A stretch of 64,000 nt of DNA, from contig JAIWNE010000032.1 of assembly GCA_025331445.1 (NCBI GenBank), positions 62,001 through 126,000 on the forward strand. Reading direction: 5' to 3'. The notes beneath the pieces were generated by a model. The model made no database searches and had not been told where the DNA came from. It saw only the letters and a list, made by a program, of their open reading frames with translations. This DNA comes from Blakeslea trispora (lineage: Eukaryota > Mucoromycota > Mucoromycetes > Mucorales > Choanephoraceae). A program made the translations under genes and the position numbers. This document shows, piece after piece, positions 20,676-32,017 of the stretch; within the stretch, counting starts at the first letter, position 1, and each line of letters starts with the position of its first letter.

Positions 20676-22676
20676 ATGGTTTCTATAAACATTATCGCTG
20701 CCTATGTCTTGGGCGGTTTTACACTGTTTCCTATTTTAATTATCACTTTGTACATTATATACTTTATACACAACAGAATTATTTCACCTTTGCATAGACT
20801 GTTTACAAATAAGAAGCGAAAGATATTAGACGAGCTTCCTTTGCTTGAGGAGACAGACCAATCAACAAATGGAAGCAGTGGTGCCCTATTGTACAGAGTA
20901 GGTTGGCTACAAGTATCTCAAGATGAAGAACCATCCACGCCTGACACTATCGGAAATATGGTCAAAAACTACATTTCCGGTAAAGCTGGAAAGAAAGAAA
21001 ACAATGTGTTCTTTGCAGTGCTCAAGTACAACACACTTTATCTGTATGACTCTGAGAAGCAACTGGATTGCAGAGGAGTCATCAATCTTGCCCATTACGC
21101 AATATATACGCATCCGCCAGGACTGCAAGATTATGAATTGTTCTCTAAACCCAATTTGATCAAATTAGAATCAACGATCGGCAAGACCTATTTTGTCAAC
21201 TGTCATAAATGTATTGACAAAGAAGACTGGTACTTTGCCTTCATTCGCGCTTCCCGATCAAAATCGCCCACACAGATAGGCGACTATGTGAAAGATAAGA
21301 CTCATTTTGACCAGTCAGCCATGAATCACCTGATAACAGTGGTTCATAGTGACGAACATCACTTTCAAACCCAATGGCTTAATGCCATTCTAGGCCGTGT
21401 ATTTTTCGGAGTTTACCGTACGCAGGAGATCAAAGATGCATTGTACAAAAAGGTCATCACCAAATTGGATAAAATCAATGCCAAGCGACCTCCTTTTTTG
21501 GGTGAAATCACCGTACGTTCAGTCCATCCTGGCCATACTTCACCCCGATTCACGCAGCCAAAATTACTTGGTCTAAGCCCGACTGGTGAACTATCGGCTG
21601 AAGCTCATCTGGAATACGATGGTGGCTTTCGTATTGAGATCGAAACAAGCTTAAATTGGAAATATTCTGATCGACTCAAGCCTTTTACTATCGATCTTGT
21701 CTTGGGTATCACACTCAAAGAAATCGAGGGTAAAGTGCTGATAAAGATCAAAGAACCCCCTACCAACCGGTTTTGGTATGCATTTTACGAGTGCCCTAAA
21801 ATGGAATGGAAGGTAGAGCCTGTTGTCTGGGAAAAGCGAGTAGGCTACTCAGTGGTTGTCAAGGCAATAGAAACAAAGATTCAGGAGTTCATCATGGAGA
21901 CTATGGTCCTACCCTATTTCGATGATATCATCTTTTTCCCAACAAATGGTGTGGGTGGCATTTTTGAAGTACCACCTTCTCTTTCAACAGCAGACAGTGA
22001 GACGGGCAAGCAACAGAAGGAGACAGTGACTCCAGTTGAACTTGTTTTGGACAAAGAAGAATCTTTTGAGGAAACTGAGAAGCACAAGAAACTTAAACAA
22101 GAGCAAGCTAAACGATTTCAGGAGGATGAGGCACTTTTGTCGACTGCAAAATCATTGCCCGAATTATTCTCTGCTGTTCCAGACCGTCAACAACGACTGC
22201 AACCACAAGAAGATGATTACAAGCATATTGTTCAACGAGAAAAAGGCAGTTATACATCACCCATTTTGATACCATCTGCTGACGAAAAAGAGTTTGTTTC
22301 ATTACCCACCTCGTTATCTACCTCACCCGACTCGTTACTCAGTTCATCACCCTCATCTATTACTCTTGAAGACTCTCTACAGTCTCATATGAACGACCTA
22401 CCTATCATGCCTACCACTTCTACATCTCTTACTACGACTACAACATGTGATTCTTCTGTATCTAGCTCTATTCAAATCACATACAGTATGGATGATAAGT
22501 CAGGAGATTCAGCAGATACAAAAGTACGACTTCGAAAATCCTCCTCCTTGGCACTCTTAAAACCAAAAACAGGGGCATCTACTGCAATTAATGTATCACC
22601 TGCTATGGCACATAAAGCACAGCAATCATCAGAAAAGAAAAACATAGAATCTATATCTGTTACTACTGTCATTTAA
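20676..22676 (+). CDS. NVJ2: Nvj2/TEX2-like PH and SMP domain lipid-transfer protein
   Basis: Single exon of 666 aa. An N-terminal membrane anchor (about residues 7-33, IIAAYVLGGFTLFPILIITL onward) is followed by a PH-like domain (about 65-200, including FFAVLKYNTLYLYDSEKQLD) and an SMP domain (about 215-430, including WLNAILGRVFFGVYRTQEIK and GGFRIEIETSLNWKYSDRLK). The C-terminal third is low complexity, Ser/Thr-rich, with a Glu/Lys-rich helical stretch near 460-490. SMP domains carry lipids between membranes; yeast Nvj2 sits in the ER at nucleus-vacuole junctions and moves ceramide to the Golgi. Domain order and length match the family. The 5' flank between the mariner element and the ATG is only about 97 bp and CT-rich, so the promoter must lie in or next to the transposon end. 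Confidence 0.92.
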   Translation: MVSINIIAAYVLGGFTLFPILIITLYIIYFIHNRIISPLHRLFTNKKRKILDELPLLEETDQSTNGSSGALLYRVGWLQVSQDEEPSTPDTIGNMVKNYISGKAGKKENNVFFAVLKYNTLYLYDSEKQLDCRGVINLAHYAIYTHPPGLQDYELFSKPNLIKLESTIGKTYFVNCHKCIDKEDWYFAFIRASRSKSPTQIGDYVKDKTHFDQSAMNHLITVVHSDEHHFQTQWLNAILGRVFFGVYRTQEIKDALYKKVITKLDKINAKRPPFLGEITVRSVHPGHTSPRFTQPKLLGLSPTGELSAEAHLEYDGGFRIEIETSLNWKYSDRLKPFTIDLVLGITLKEIEGKVLIKIKEPPTNRFWYAFYECPKMEWKVEPVVWEKRVGYSVVVKAIETKIQEFIMETMVLPYFDDIIFFPTNGVGGIFEVPPSLSTADSETGKQQKETVTPVELVLDKEESFEETEKHKKLKQEQAKRFQEDEALLSTAKSLPELFSAVPDRQQRLQPQEDDYKHIVQREKGSYTSPILIPSADEKEFVSLPTSLSTSPDSLLSSSPSSITLEDSLQSHMNDLPIMPTTSTSLTTTTTCDSSVSSSIQITYSMDDKSGDSADTKVRLRKSSSLALLKPKTGASTAINVSPAMAHKAQQSSEKKNIESISVTTVI

Positions 22677-22710
22677 TCTCTCTCAGCATTCCATTTACTC
22701 ATACATTTAT

Positions 22711-22740
22711 ACACACACACACACACACACACGCGCATAT
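22711..22740. repeat. CA microsatellite
   Basis: An (AC)n run of about 22 bp, followed by ACGCGCATATATATAT, lies between the convergent NVJ2 and ATG27 genes in their 3' ends. Confidence 0.9.
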
Positions 22741-22806
22741 ATATATAAATTTGTATTATAGCATTAATTAAAAAACAACCTGTTTCCTTTTTTTTTGTAT
22801 GTCTTT

Positions 22807-24168
22807 CTAAACAGCAACATAGCCTCCACCTCCACGACGACGAGACATGACAGAGTCAATGACATGTGCAATAAGGTCCTACAAACAATGATTAAAAACT
22901 CCGTTTGAATTCAATAACAATGACATAACACTTACTTTGATGAGGTAGGGGAGATCTAACCAAAAGTCTATAAAGCAAGAGAAATTAGGCACGCTGTGTG
23001 TATTCTAGTTACTGCTTTTTCTTTTACCTCGGTGAGGAATAAGATCAAGACCTCTTGCATTGTACATCTTGAAGTTATAGAAGGCACCGCCAACAAAATA
23101 GATAGCAGCCAAAACCAAAATTAGAGTGAAGAAAATACCAATTCCTGACATACCTTCCTTCTGACCTTGCTCAGGTGGAGGAGTAGGCTTATCATCACCA
23201 TGATCAGGCACCTTCTCTCCTGCCTTTGTTCTTATAAACCATGAGTCAACTAGTGTATCCTCTTTACTTCCTTCTCTGTTTATACTTACGCACAGGCAAA
23301 TACAGTCTTCCATTGAATGTTCAATACGTTGTTGTTGTAGGATGTAACAATAGGATCTTTAGGTCCATCCTATTTTGTCTGGTTAGAAGAAGAAAGATGA
23401 CCTACTGCCTTTTTCTTACTTACATTGCGTGATTGAGATTCGTCACATTCCAATGTAATAGAGGCAGCTTGTGCTTTATTGTTGAAGTCACCACCGTTTA
23501 GAGTCAAGGTATATTGATAACCACCTATTTTTTTCTTTACGTAAGTTCATCATCTTCCCCACTTTGACATGATTTCTCCTCTTACTCTTGGTAGCATCGT
23601 CTTCAGCTCGGACAGGCTTAAATTCAGCATTCAATTTACTAATAAAATCAATAACAAAATAGGTGCATAATAAAGAAAAAAAAGATAGCTTACTTATCGA
23701 CATCTCTGGCAATTGTCTGAACAATGTTTACGGTCTCCACATCTTTCTTTATATTGATCGTTCGTCTACAAATCAACTACATTTTAAATCTATCAGTCAG
23801 CATTCTGTTGAATAAGCGATATGGGATTAGCTTACAGTTCCCTTAGGGCAGATATCTTCATTCTGAGGTTCATCGGGAATAGGTAAAGGATCACATAAAT
23901 TGATTTGGGTGACAATAGAAGTACGGCTTGGTGGTGTTGTTTCGTTTTGATAAACAATAAACTCTCTTCATAAAAGGTTTGCAAACATGTATTTCTTTAG
24001 TCTATTGATTCTACCTAAAAAGACGCGCTGCTCTTACTTGTTTAGTTTTGAAAGGTCCAACTGAAGGTCTTTATCACCGATGGGTTTGTAACCAGGTTGG
24101 CAGTAAAATTGAGCTGCAGACACAACACTTGAACACAACAGAAAAACTAGACTTAAACCAGTCTTCAT
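22807..24168 (-). CDS. ATG27: Atg27-like type I membrane protein (autophagy / MPR-homology)
   Basis: Nine minus-strand exons (24168-24038, 23965-23836, 23776-23694, 23638-23586, 23524-23424, 23369-23290, 23230-23028, 22967-22936, 22878-22807) give 294 aa in one frame. A signal peptide (MKTGLSLVFLLCSSVVSA) is followed by a lumenal domain with paired cysteines and motifs of the Atg27/MRH fold (INLCDPLP, YTLTLNGGDF, LECDE, IQWKTVFAC). A Pro-rich juxtamembrane stretch (KPTPPPEQGQ), one transmembrane helix (GIGIFFTLILVLAAIYFVGG, about 210-230) and a cytosolic tail (LDLIPHRDFW, then RRRGGGGYVAV) complete it. Yeast Atg27 cycles with Atg9 between Golgi, vacuole and pre-autophagosomal membranes. Length and topology agree (yeast 271 aa). 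Two introns have alternative acceptors nearby, so junctions around residue 90 are least certain. Confidence 0.88.
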
Positions 24169-24279
24169 TTTATTGTTATTAGACTCTATTAAGGTAGAGA
24201 GAAAAGAAAGAAAGAGAGAGAGAGAAAAAGGAAAAAAAAATAAATTGAAGGTAATGTTACAGAATGTGTGTGACTTGCT

Positions 24280-25722
24280 CTAATCTTTATGTAAGTGATT
24301 TCGCTTGCTACTTGGTAAACCTCCACCAGGTTGATTCCAAGATAAATAAGATTCATCCCCCAACTTTCTGGGTTTAATACAATGACGAATAGTAAACAAG
24401 AGGCCCAAGAATATACACAAGGCACCGATAGCCATATAAGCAATGCCCAAATAAGGATTGCGTCCCCCCATACCAGTTGTTGTAGATAAAACGAGCCATT
24501 TTTCACCCCCATATTGACGTGTATTAAAATCTGTTTTCAAACAAGATTAATTGGCAAGTCTAAAATACTATGTTACCGAGACTTACTCATGTCAATATAT
24601 GCTCTATATCTTCCAGCAGGCAGATCCGTTTCATCGTTGCGGCCCCAAATCTTTCTAAAGTCAGGTAGAGCGGCAACATGCATCCAAACCATGAAACGCT
24701 CTTGAGTGGCAAGATTAGGAGGTGGATATTGTTCTGTGTATTGACCGTTGGGATAACGTTGGGCCCAATTGGGAGGTGGAGCGATTTGCGAGATTTGATA
24801 TTTTGTAGGTCCATATTTCTGCTTGTCAGTTGGCCAGGCAATGTTGTTTCTGCTAAAGTTATAACTATTCCCTGGCTGCTCAAGAGTAGTAAAATTGGAG
24901 ATTGTATCTAAATTGCATTGATTTAAATAAAAAATAAAATAAAAGGCTGAATTGTTTGTCTTACCATTAAACATAGAATTGGCAATCAGGCCACAAGGAT
25001 AGATGATTTTTCCCTCATTGTTTACGGCAAGAGGGTCACAATTGGTGTGTAAAAGAGAGGTAGATTGTATGTTGCCTAACAGTTGGGTATCGTCGAAATT
25101 CTTAATGTATTGTCGGTGATTTTGGTAGAAGTTGGTTAAGCGATAATACATATAGATAGGCGCCTTCATTGTAGTAGGGATTGTAAAGTCAATGGCGCAA
25201 CGAGGGATTTGGAGATTGTTAGGGTTTCCCCAATCTGTATCGAGGAAACTAGTGGCGTTTGAATAATGGTAAGCTGGCGGTTGTACACTAGATGCATCAA
25301 AGCTCGAATCTGAAATCTGATAGTTATAAAGACTTGGAGACATATAGACAGGAGCATCGTAATTTTGACAATATGAATAGTTTATCATTATTTGGTCAAC
25401 CTATCCATGGATTCACAATGTCAATGGTTTTCTCAAGGTCATAAGAAAGGTTGTATTCACCTACTCTGTTACTGTTCCACCATAACAATCCTCCAGCTGG
25501 ACAGAATAGAATGCCTACAATGAATAATGTTGGCAAGACGGTTCGGGGCGTCAATACAGGTTGCCAGGCTGGTAATCGTTGTTGTCGAAACGCTCCATCT
25601 TGAGAGCAAGAGAATGAGAAGGCGTTAGTACTTGTGTATCCTGCATGAAGTTAATGAGGCAAGTTACCGGCTGGTTTTCGAGTCTTCTTTATCTGGTCTT
25701 CGGTTTCTTCTTTTTTTGTCAT
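24280..25722 (-). CDS. Cdc50/Lem3 family P4-ATPase (flippase) beta subunit
   Basis: Five minus-strand exons (25722-25668, 25598-25465, 25400-24965, 24907-24587, 24530-24280) give 398 aa. The N-terminal cytosolic part ends with FRQQRLPAWQP, then transmembrane segment 1 (about 37-57, VLPTLFIVGILFCPAGGLLW). The large ectodomain has family motifs YYRLTNFYQNHRQYIKNFDD, YPCGLIANSMFND, NIAWPTDK and several Asn-linked sites, and transmembrane segment 2 (about 350-372) follows. The C-terminal tail is basic. These proteins escort P4-ATPases out of the ER and are needed for phospholipid flipping at Golgi, endosome and plasma membrane. Joining exon 2 to 25400 (not a later start) restores WWNSNRVDQIMINYSYC, which fits the family. 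An in-frame ATG at 25388 is internal. Confidence 0.93.
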
Positions 25723-27067
25723 AGTATAAGCAACAAAGAAAAAAAAATGTCTGCACTGGGTTTTTCAGCACTCAGAATTTTAAATTGGTATAAAGTGTGA
25801 TACCGATTTCCATAAAAGTATACTTTTTCATTTTGAAAGACCGCGTCTGCTTATTTTTTTTTATTCGACACAGTAAGCACTCTGAGCAGGGTCTTCGTTT
25901 GGGATTGAATTTGAGTGAATTACATTAGTTCCATAAATGAATGTGATTCATTTGGAATTCAATTAAAACAATTTAATTCGAAACAAGCAAGGGATAAAAG
26001 CTTTAATTCTCGGTTGATTTGGGTTAAAGAACGTTTAAAGTACCTTTCTTTTTATTGATAATTGCTCAATCTATTAATACATATTCGATTTGATAATATG
26101 ATTTGAACATCCTCAATACGATCAATGCTGATAAACAAGACTCATAAACAAACAAACAAACAAAAACCTACGCTTCCTCTAAAGGCTTTAACTGATTGAA
26201 CACAAAAGAAAGGCCTAATCCCAAAGTAATATAAGACGAAAGAACGGTTATTCTTACCAAGCTGACGATCAATCAAGAGTGAGATAATTGGTGGTAAAAG
26301 GACACTTGGAATATACAAATACACTATCTTTATTTCATGACATTTGCATTGCAAAGTCTTGGCTTGATTTGTGCCAATAAAAATATAAACCTTCAAAGGC
26401 AATAATAAATGCAATGATGAATGAAAAAGAAAAGTGCAACAAAGAAAAGACGTCAATGATCCAACTCTTTTCTTTCTGAAAGCAAACACCATTTCAGCTC
26501 ATGATGATATTTGAAGTAGTAACAGACCTGGATTATTCTACCTCTTCATCTACTAATAAGCTACAAGAAATGAACTTGTTTTTGAAAGGATTTCAAGCTT
26601 GTTCTATAGGAAAGGTTTGGGTTGTGTCATAGCTGAAAGACTTGTCTTTGTCGATGAAATTCGTATCGGGATACGAAAATAGACAGCGACCTAAATTACT
26701 TGCATGATGGAGCAGCAGCGTAAAAGAGACAAAAATCTACACTACAGTGCAGTTGGTATAAAAAAGACAAATAAATATGCATCGCTTGCAAGTCTGTTCC
26801 TGTCCTATTTTTAAGAGTTAGTGTTCTCATATTCTAAACTGCACTTTCTATTTACTTGAAGGCATTCTTTAGCTCTATATGATAGCTGGCATCAAGTTGT
26901 AATACAGGATATAATTCGAATCGTAGGGCACCGGCTACTGTATAGTAGACCTTACATTGGCTGTCATTTCAAAAATTCATGCTGAATCGGAGTACGATTT
27001 AAAGGACTTACTTTTGTTTTTCTCTCTTTCTCTTTTCTTTTCTTTTTTCTTCTATTAACTATTCATC
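25723..27067. other. Intergenic region between divergent genes
   Basis: About 1.3 kb between the CDC50-like gene (minus) and the amino-acid transporter (plus), so it should hold both promoters. It contains an (AAAC)n run near 26146-26165 and a pyrimidine tract at 27018-27055 just before the transporter ATG. No gene or clear repeat family is seen; the minus frame 26142-26492 lacks coding character. Confidence 0.5.
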
Positions 27068-29361
27068 ATGCCTTCACCTTTACCAGTGAATGCAAAACAA
27101 AACTATCGGGAGGCAGGGTCGTTTTTGGATGACTCTCTTCTTTCCAGCTCATTTGACAGGGCCAATTCTACTGCTCGTCTTGGTACATCACCAGCTCCTG
27201 GCCTTTACGGTTCTTCTCCTTCCAGAAGTGTATTATCCCATCAAAGTTATGGCTCAACAGATATTGAGAACGTGCTTACTAACAATAGCGGCGGTCTTTT
27301 TCGTCCATTGTCCCAAGCCACGTACAACCCAGAAGACAACACGGTCAGTGTAGACCTACCTGACGATCAGGTAGCTCGAGTCGTGAAGCGCCACTTAGTA
27401 GACACTTCACCTTCTGCTTCTCTTAGAAGTCGCAGTATTTTTGCAGACGACAACGATGACCAAGGCTCTGGCTCCAACATCAAAAATGTTCACCAACTGC
27501 CTGGTGGTGCTATCACTCATGATATCTACAAATGGGCAGGCGATATGGAGAATGAACAAATAAAGCGTCAACGCTCGCAATCTTTCTATGTACCTCGTAA
27601 CGAGCCCTTGGATCCTGCTCTGGCTAGATTAAAAGATCCTGGAGGGTTCAGACGTTATTTTGTGGTCAACAAAGCTGAGCGTCAAGGAAGACAGCCTAGC
27701 TGGATGACTCGTACATTTGTCGACTTTCTTGCCCTTTATGGCCATTTCGGTGGTGAGGATCTAAGTGAGGACGAAGAAGAAGAGTTACAAGATGAAGAAA
27801 CAGCAGGAGCTAGTTTGGATGGCAATAGAATTAGAAGACGTAGACGACAGGACGAGGATCAGGATGAAGATGAAAATTCGCCCCTAATTAAAGCAAGACG
27901 TAATGCAGTTCAGGGCACAGCTACGCCTGCAAAAGCAGTATTTCTGCTATTAAAATCGTTTGTTGGTACAGGTGTTATGTTTTTACCTAAAGCGTAAGTT
28001 CGTTATCTGGCTTATCTGATAATGATTGTTATTGACAATGACAAAATAGGTTTTATAATGGTGGTCTATTGTTTTCTACTAGTCTCTTGACTTTCATTGC
28101 TCTTGTATCGCTATATACCTTCTTGCTACTAGTTGAAACAAGAAACAAAATCCCTGTTTCCTTCGGTGATATTGGCGGTATTTTATTTGGTTCTAAAATG
28201 CGGTTTTCAGTTCTTTTGGCCATCACATTTTCACAGGTAAGACATCTGTTTTTTTTTGTATTTATAGAGAGAGAGTTTGTGAGAGCGTGTGCACGCGTAT
28301 GTGTATACAATGAAATCATGTTTGTGAACTAAGGAAAATGAATGGTCTGTAGATTGGGTTTGTGTGCGCCTATATGGTATTTGTAGCCCAAAATGTGCAA
28401 GCCTTGATTGAATCTGTATCTCAATGTGAGATCCGAGTGCCGCTGTCATACCTTATTCTTGGCCAAATCGCTATTTTTGTACCACTTGCCATGATTCGCA
28501 AAATTCAAAAGCTTTCAGCATTTGCCTTGATTGCAGATTTGTTTATTTTAGTTGGTTTGGTTTATTTGTATTACTATGATTTCTTCATTCTCTCTACCTC
28601 TGGTATTGCTGATGTAGAATGGGTCCTCAATTATAAATCTTTCCCTATGTTTATTGGTACTGCTGTATTTACCTATGAAGGTGTTGGTTTAGGTAAGTTG
28701 GACTCCTCAGAAAAACAATTCGAATGTATTCTAAATATACGTTATCCAAATGTGATAAATAGTCATTCCAATCACTGAATCCATGGCAGAGCCTGAAAAA
28801 TTCCCCAAAGTGCTTTCAGGCACTATGATTTTCATCACTGCCATCTTCTTGTCTGTTGGTTTTATCTCGTACATGGCCTTTGGTAGCCAAGTACAGACTG
28901 TCATCTTACTCAACATGCCAGGCACAGCTGTTGTGAATACTGTACAAGGCCTTTATGCTATGGCCATCTGTCTCTCAATCCCATTGCAACTTTTCCCTGC
29001 TATTCGTATTGTTGAAAATGGCTTGTTCACTCGTTCGGGCAAATACAATACGGTAGTCAAATGGCAAAAGAATGTGTTCCGTTTTGTGTCTGTGTTGATC
29101 TGTGCAGTTATTGCCATTGCAGGATCGAGTGATTTAGATAAATTTGTTTCACTTGTTGGTTCTCTCTGCTGTGTTCCTCTTTGTTTCTTCTTCCCTCCAT
29201 TGTTTCACTTAAAAGCGATTGCTAAAACATGGCGACAAAAGACCATTGATATAGCTATTATTGTGTTTGGTATTGCTTCTATGACATACACCACTGGCAT
29301 TACTATTTCTTTATGGTCTGAAGGTGGTGAATCTGCACCTGTATCTAGATGTCCTGCTTAA
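27068..29361 (+). CDS. Vacuolar amino acid transporter, Avt3/Avt4 type (AAAP family)
   Basis: Four exons (27068-27993, 28050-28236, 28353-28692, 28763-29361) give 683 aa. The first 290 residues are hydrophilic, with a Ser-rich start and acidic/basic blocks (EDEEEELQDEE, RIRRRRRQDEDQDEDE), as in Avt3/Avt4. The transporter core starts with KAVFLLLKSFVGTGVMFLPKAFYNGG, split for this entry at the exon join, followed by about 11 hydrophobic segments including FTYEGVGLVIPITESMAEP and ending near LVGSLCCVPLCFFFPPLFHL. Fungal Avt3/4 export neutral and basic amino acids from the vacuole, important under nitrogen starvation. The long acidic N-terminus may be regulatory. A CT tract lies just upstream of the ATG. 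Confidence 0.93.
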
Positions 29362-29604
29362 TTTTCTTTTGTATTTTTCTCTTAATAAAGTTCAAAGAAC
29401 ACTGAATTTTCTTTTGAAACTGCCATAATTTACTCTAAAACGTAAGAACAGTAGACTCTTTATCACTTATTGAGCCTACTGCTTTTTCTTAAGCTTGAGA
29501 AGCACTGTGTTAAACTTTTCTTTTTTTTTTTTTATTTCATGCGGTGTTTCAATTATTATCTTTATTTTTCAAAAAAAAAAAAAACTGTTGTATACTTCAT
29601 AACA

Positions 29605-30112
29605 ATGTCTACTTCACAATTATTACCTTTAGGCAAGCATTCACACTGAAGAGAAAAGCTTAGATCTGCTTGCTAAAGAACTGCTTATTACTATAGAACT
29701 CATTGACAAGTGTATTGGCTCCAAGATCTGGGTTGTCATGAAGAATGAAAAAGAGTTCACTGGTAAACTCTTGGGCTTCGATGATTATGTTAGCAAGTAT
29801 TTCTCGTCTCTTCTTTTGTGGTTGTTTACTAACTGATTCTTAGATATGGTATTGGAGGATGTGACAGAATAGTAAAGATACAATACGGATTCGATAGCCA
29901 AACAAAGCTAACGCGTAGAACCTTTATTTATTTATAGTGAAAACACAAAGGATGGTTATAAGACACAACAATTAGAACAAATCCTTTTGAACGGTAACAA
30001 TATTTGTGCTGTAGGTATTTCTGCAGGCTATAAGCCAAACAGGATTTTTGTTCCTTTCAGACTAACAATGCTTAAAAACTAGCTGATACCTGGAGGCACT
30101 GGTCCTCTTTAA
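29605..30112 (+). CDS. LSM5: U6 snRNA-associated Sm-like protein LSm5
   Basis: Five exons (29605-29632, 29697-29792, 29844-29871, 29938-30010, 30083-30112) give 84 aa. Sm1 motif region: [20 protein letters not shown], then [13 protein letters not shown]; Sm2 region: [14 protein letters not shown]. Start [20 protein letters not shown] is typical of LSm5. The protein is part of the LSm1-7 (mRNA decay) and LSm2-8 (U6 snRNA) rings. Introns 1 and 2 both begin GCAAG rather than GT and are read as GC-AG introns; no GT donor nearby keeps the frame. The last exon is 30 bp and restores [10 protein letters not shown]; if intron 4 were retained, the protein would end differently ([11 protein letters not shown]). 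Confidence 0.9.
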
Positions 30113-30236
30113 GGAACATGGATTGCATGCAAACAAAAGAAGAGCTATGTACTCTACGTGTTTCAAGAGAAAAAAGACTACTTTTTTGCTGAATAAAACA
30201 AACATGGTTTGCTTTTTCAAGAAATGTTGAAATGGT

Positions 30237-31623
30237 TTACTTTTTATTTGCTATTGGGAGCCGAAGTGGATGCATGGAGGAATCAATATTGATTTTGTTG
30301 ATATTGTCTTGTAACTGTGTCGAAGGGACTTTGAGCCTGAGATAACAAAAAACAAAGGCAGTCATGTAAGCATCAAAACATGCATTGTGAGCACTGTTTT
30401 CATCGAAATTTGGATCGGATGTGTAGACTTGTTCATAAGGGGAGACACCCATTTCGAGATCCAAAACAACCTGAACGTCGTGCATTTGGCTTTTTGATTG
30501 ATGCAACGGATCTCCTTGCTTTTCTTTGGGGCAATAACCTCGCTCCTATGTTCAAAATCGATAAGTCATTGTCACAATTTCACCTGTACAGTTCGCTTAC
30601 AGCATATGCTTTACACACGATAAGTTTGCGCTTAGGAGAAGGCTCACTATGTAAGCTTTTGCGCTTGACACCTTTTGGAGTCACAGGTAGGTCAGCTGTT
30701 TTTGTTGCTGTTGGAGGTAGGATAGGTTGATTGACAGTCACCTCGAAATAAGGAAGAGAGGGTTGATCCTGACCAAAGCTGTTCTGTCTCAATCGGTCAC
30801 ATTTGTGAAAGAGATAAGGCAGGAAATTGGCATTGAATTCAGAGCCATATACATTCACTAGATGCTTTGTATCATAAATACCGGATGTAAATCGACTTGA
30901 AACAGCAGTCTCAAATTCTCTTAATGTATTGGGCAATATGCCTATAAAACTATGGTACAAATACATAATATCATACAATCCATTGTGGACAATTAAGGGA
31001 ATAGTGTTGCATTCTAGTATAGAGATGATAGTTTGCCACAAATTGCTTAACTTGAGTCGCTCTTTTTGCTCGGTTTCTGATAATGGGCTATGATAATCTC
31101 TTGAGGTTCTCTTCAACTGCTCCAAGGGAGTTGTAAATCGAATGCCTTGCTGAAAGAGGCGATCGAAGCTAAAATTGTGTTCTGTTAAGAATCGACCTGT
31201 GTCTTCATTAATCAAGAAATTCGTATCTGTACAAGCTAGAAATTCAAAGTTATCACACTCGAAGTTGAGATGGCAACTGCTGTCTTCTTTTTCTCGGTTG
31301 CTTGAGTTTGAGGCTGGTGGAGGTTGTGGTGGATCTTGACAGTCAGTTCCAGCTGATCGGACAAGATCGGACTCAATTGCGTTTCGTCTTATTATACAGA
31401 TGCCCATCGAGACTATGGAATGAGTTTCGATCGTCTCTTTGAGAGCAACATAACGATGGTTCATGTCGGTTGTCTTTGCCTTAGAAAGGCCTGTGAACTC
31501 AAAGTCCAGAGCCACACAAGAAGCACCCTTGATTTTATCTAACAACTTGGAATAATAAAAGTCCAAGTTTTTGGCTGTGACATCATTATGCAAGTAGACG
31601 TATGAGCTCTTTGGTCCTGTCAT
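30237..31623 (-). CDS. TOE1-like CAF1-family deadenylase (DEDD nuclease)
   Basis: Two minus-strand exons (31623-30601 and 30545-30237) give 443 aa. DEDD nuclease residues are visible: ALDFEFTGL (about 38-46), VHNGLYDIMYLYHSF (third Asp) and GIYDTKHL (fourth). The order and wording follow TOE1/PARN-like CAF1 ribonucleases. The exon join makes CKAYAERGYCP followed by a His-containing stretch, the place of the CCCH zinc finger in TOE1. The C-terminal block HNACFDAYMTAFVFCYL matches the TOE1 C-terminal motif. A basic patch (KGVKRKSLHSEPSPKRKL) looks like a nuclear signal. TOE1 trims 3' tails of snRNAs and other small RNAs in Cajal bodies/nucleus. Divergent from the ABC transporter with a 394-bp shared upstream region. 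Confidence 0.85.
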
Positions 31624-32017
31624 TTATGCACTAGAAAAAAAAAAAGACAAAAAAAGACAAAAAAAGAATAAAATGAAGAATTAAAGTGACCGAAAAAAAA
31701 ATTATGCAGATTTCGAAATAAACACAGTCTTGAACAATCTTGGTACTGAAATAAGCTTCTCTTTTAAACCGTCTTAAGCATCATAATACCGAAGAATTCA
31801 TATGTAATTTAGGGACAAATTGTGATATGCTTCCTTCGGCTTATGAGCCGTGTTGATTACATCAGAAAAAAAAATGGCGAGATAAAGCAGACAGCATGAA
31901 TCTGTTTTTTTAACAGAATGTTGGTATCCCCAATGTGTTTTCTTTTTGTTTTTGTTTCTTTTGTCTTCTTAAAGCCTTACCGTTTTTAAAAGAAAGAGGA
32001 TTGCTTTACTCTTTCAA
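31624..32017. promoter_or_regulatory. Shared upstream region of divergent TOE1-like and ABCB genes
   Basis: This 394-bp AT-rich spacer separates two divergent start codons. It contains A-rich runs near 31630-31670 and a T/C-rich tract at 31935-31975 just before the ABC transporter. No defined operator can be named. Confidence 0.4.

Noticed and set aside
20676..30112. Vacuole/ER-membrane gene cluster (NVJ2, ATG27, CDC50, AVT) as a co-regulated system
   Set aside because: Genes are in mixed orientation with separate promoters and each is a widespread housekeeping gene; proximity alone is weak evidence.
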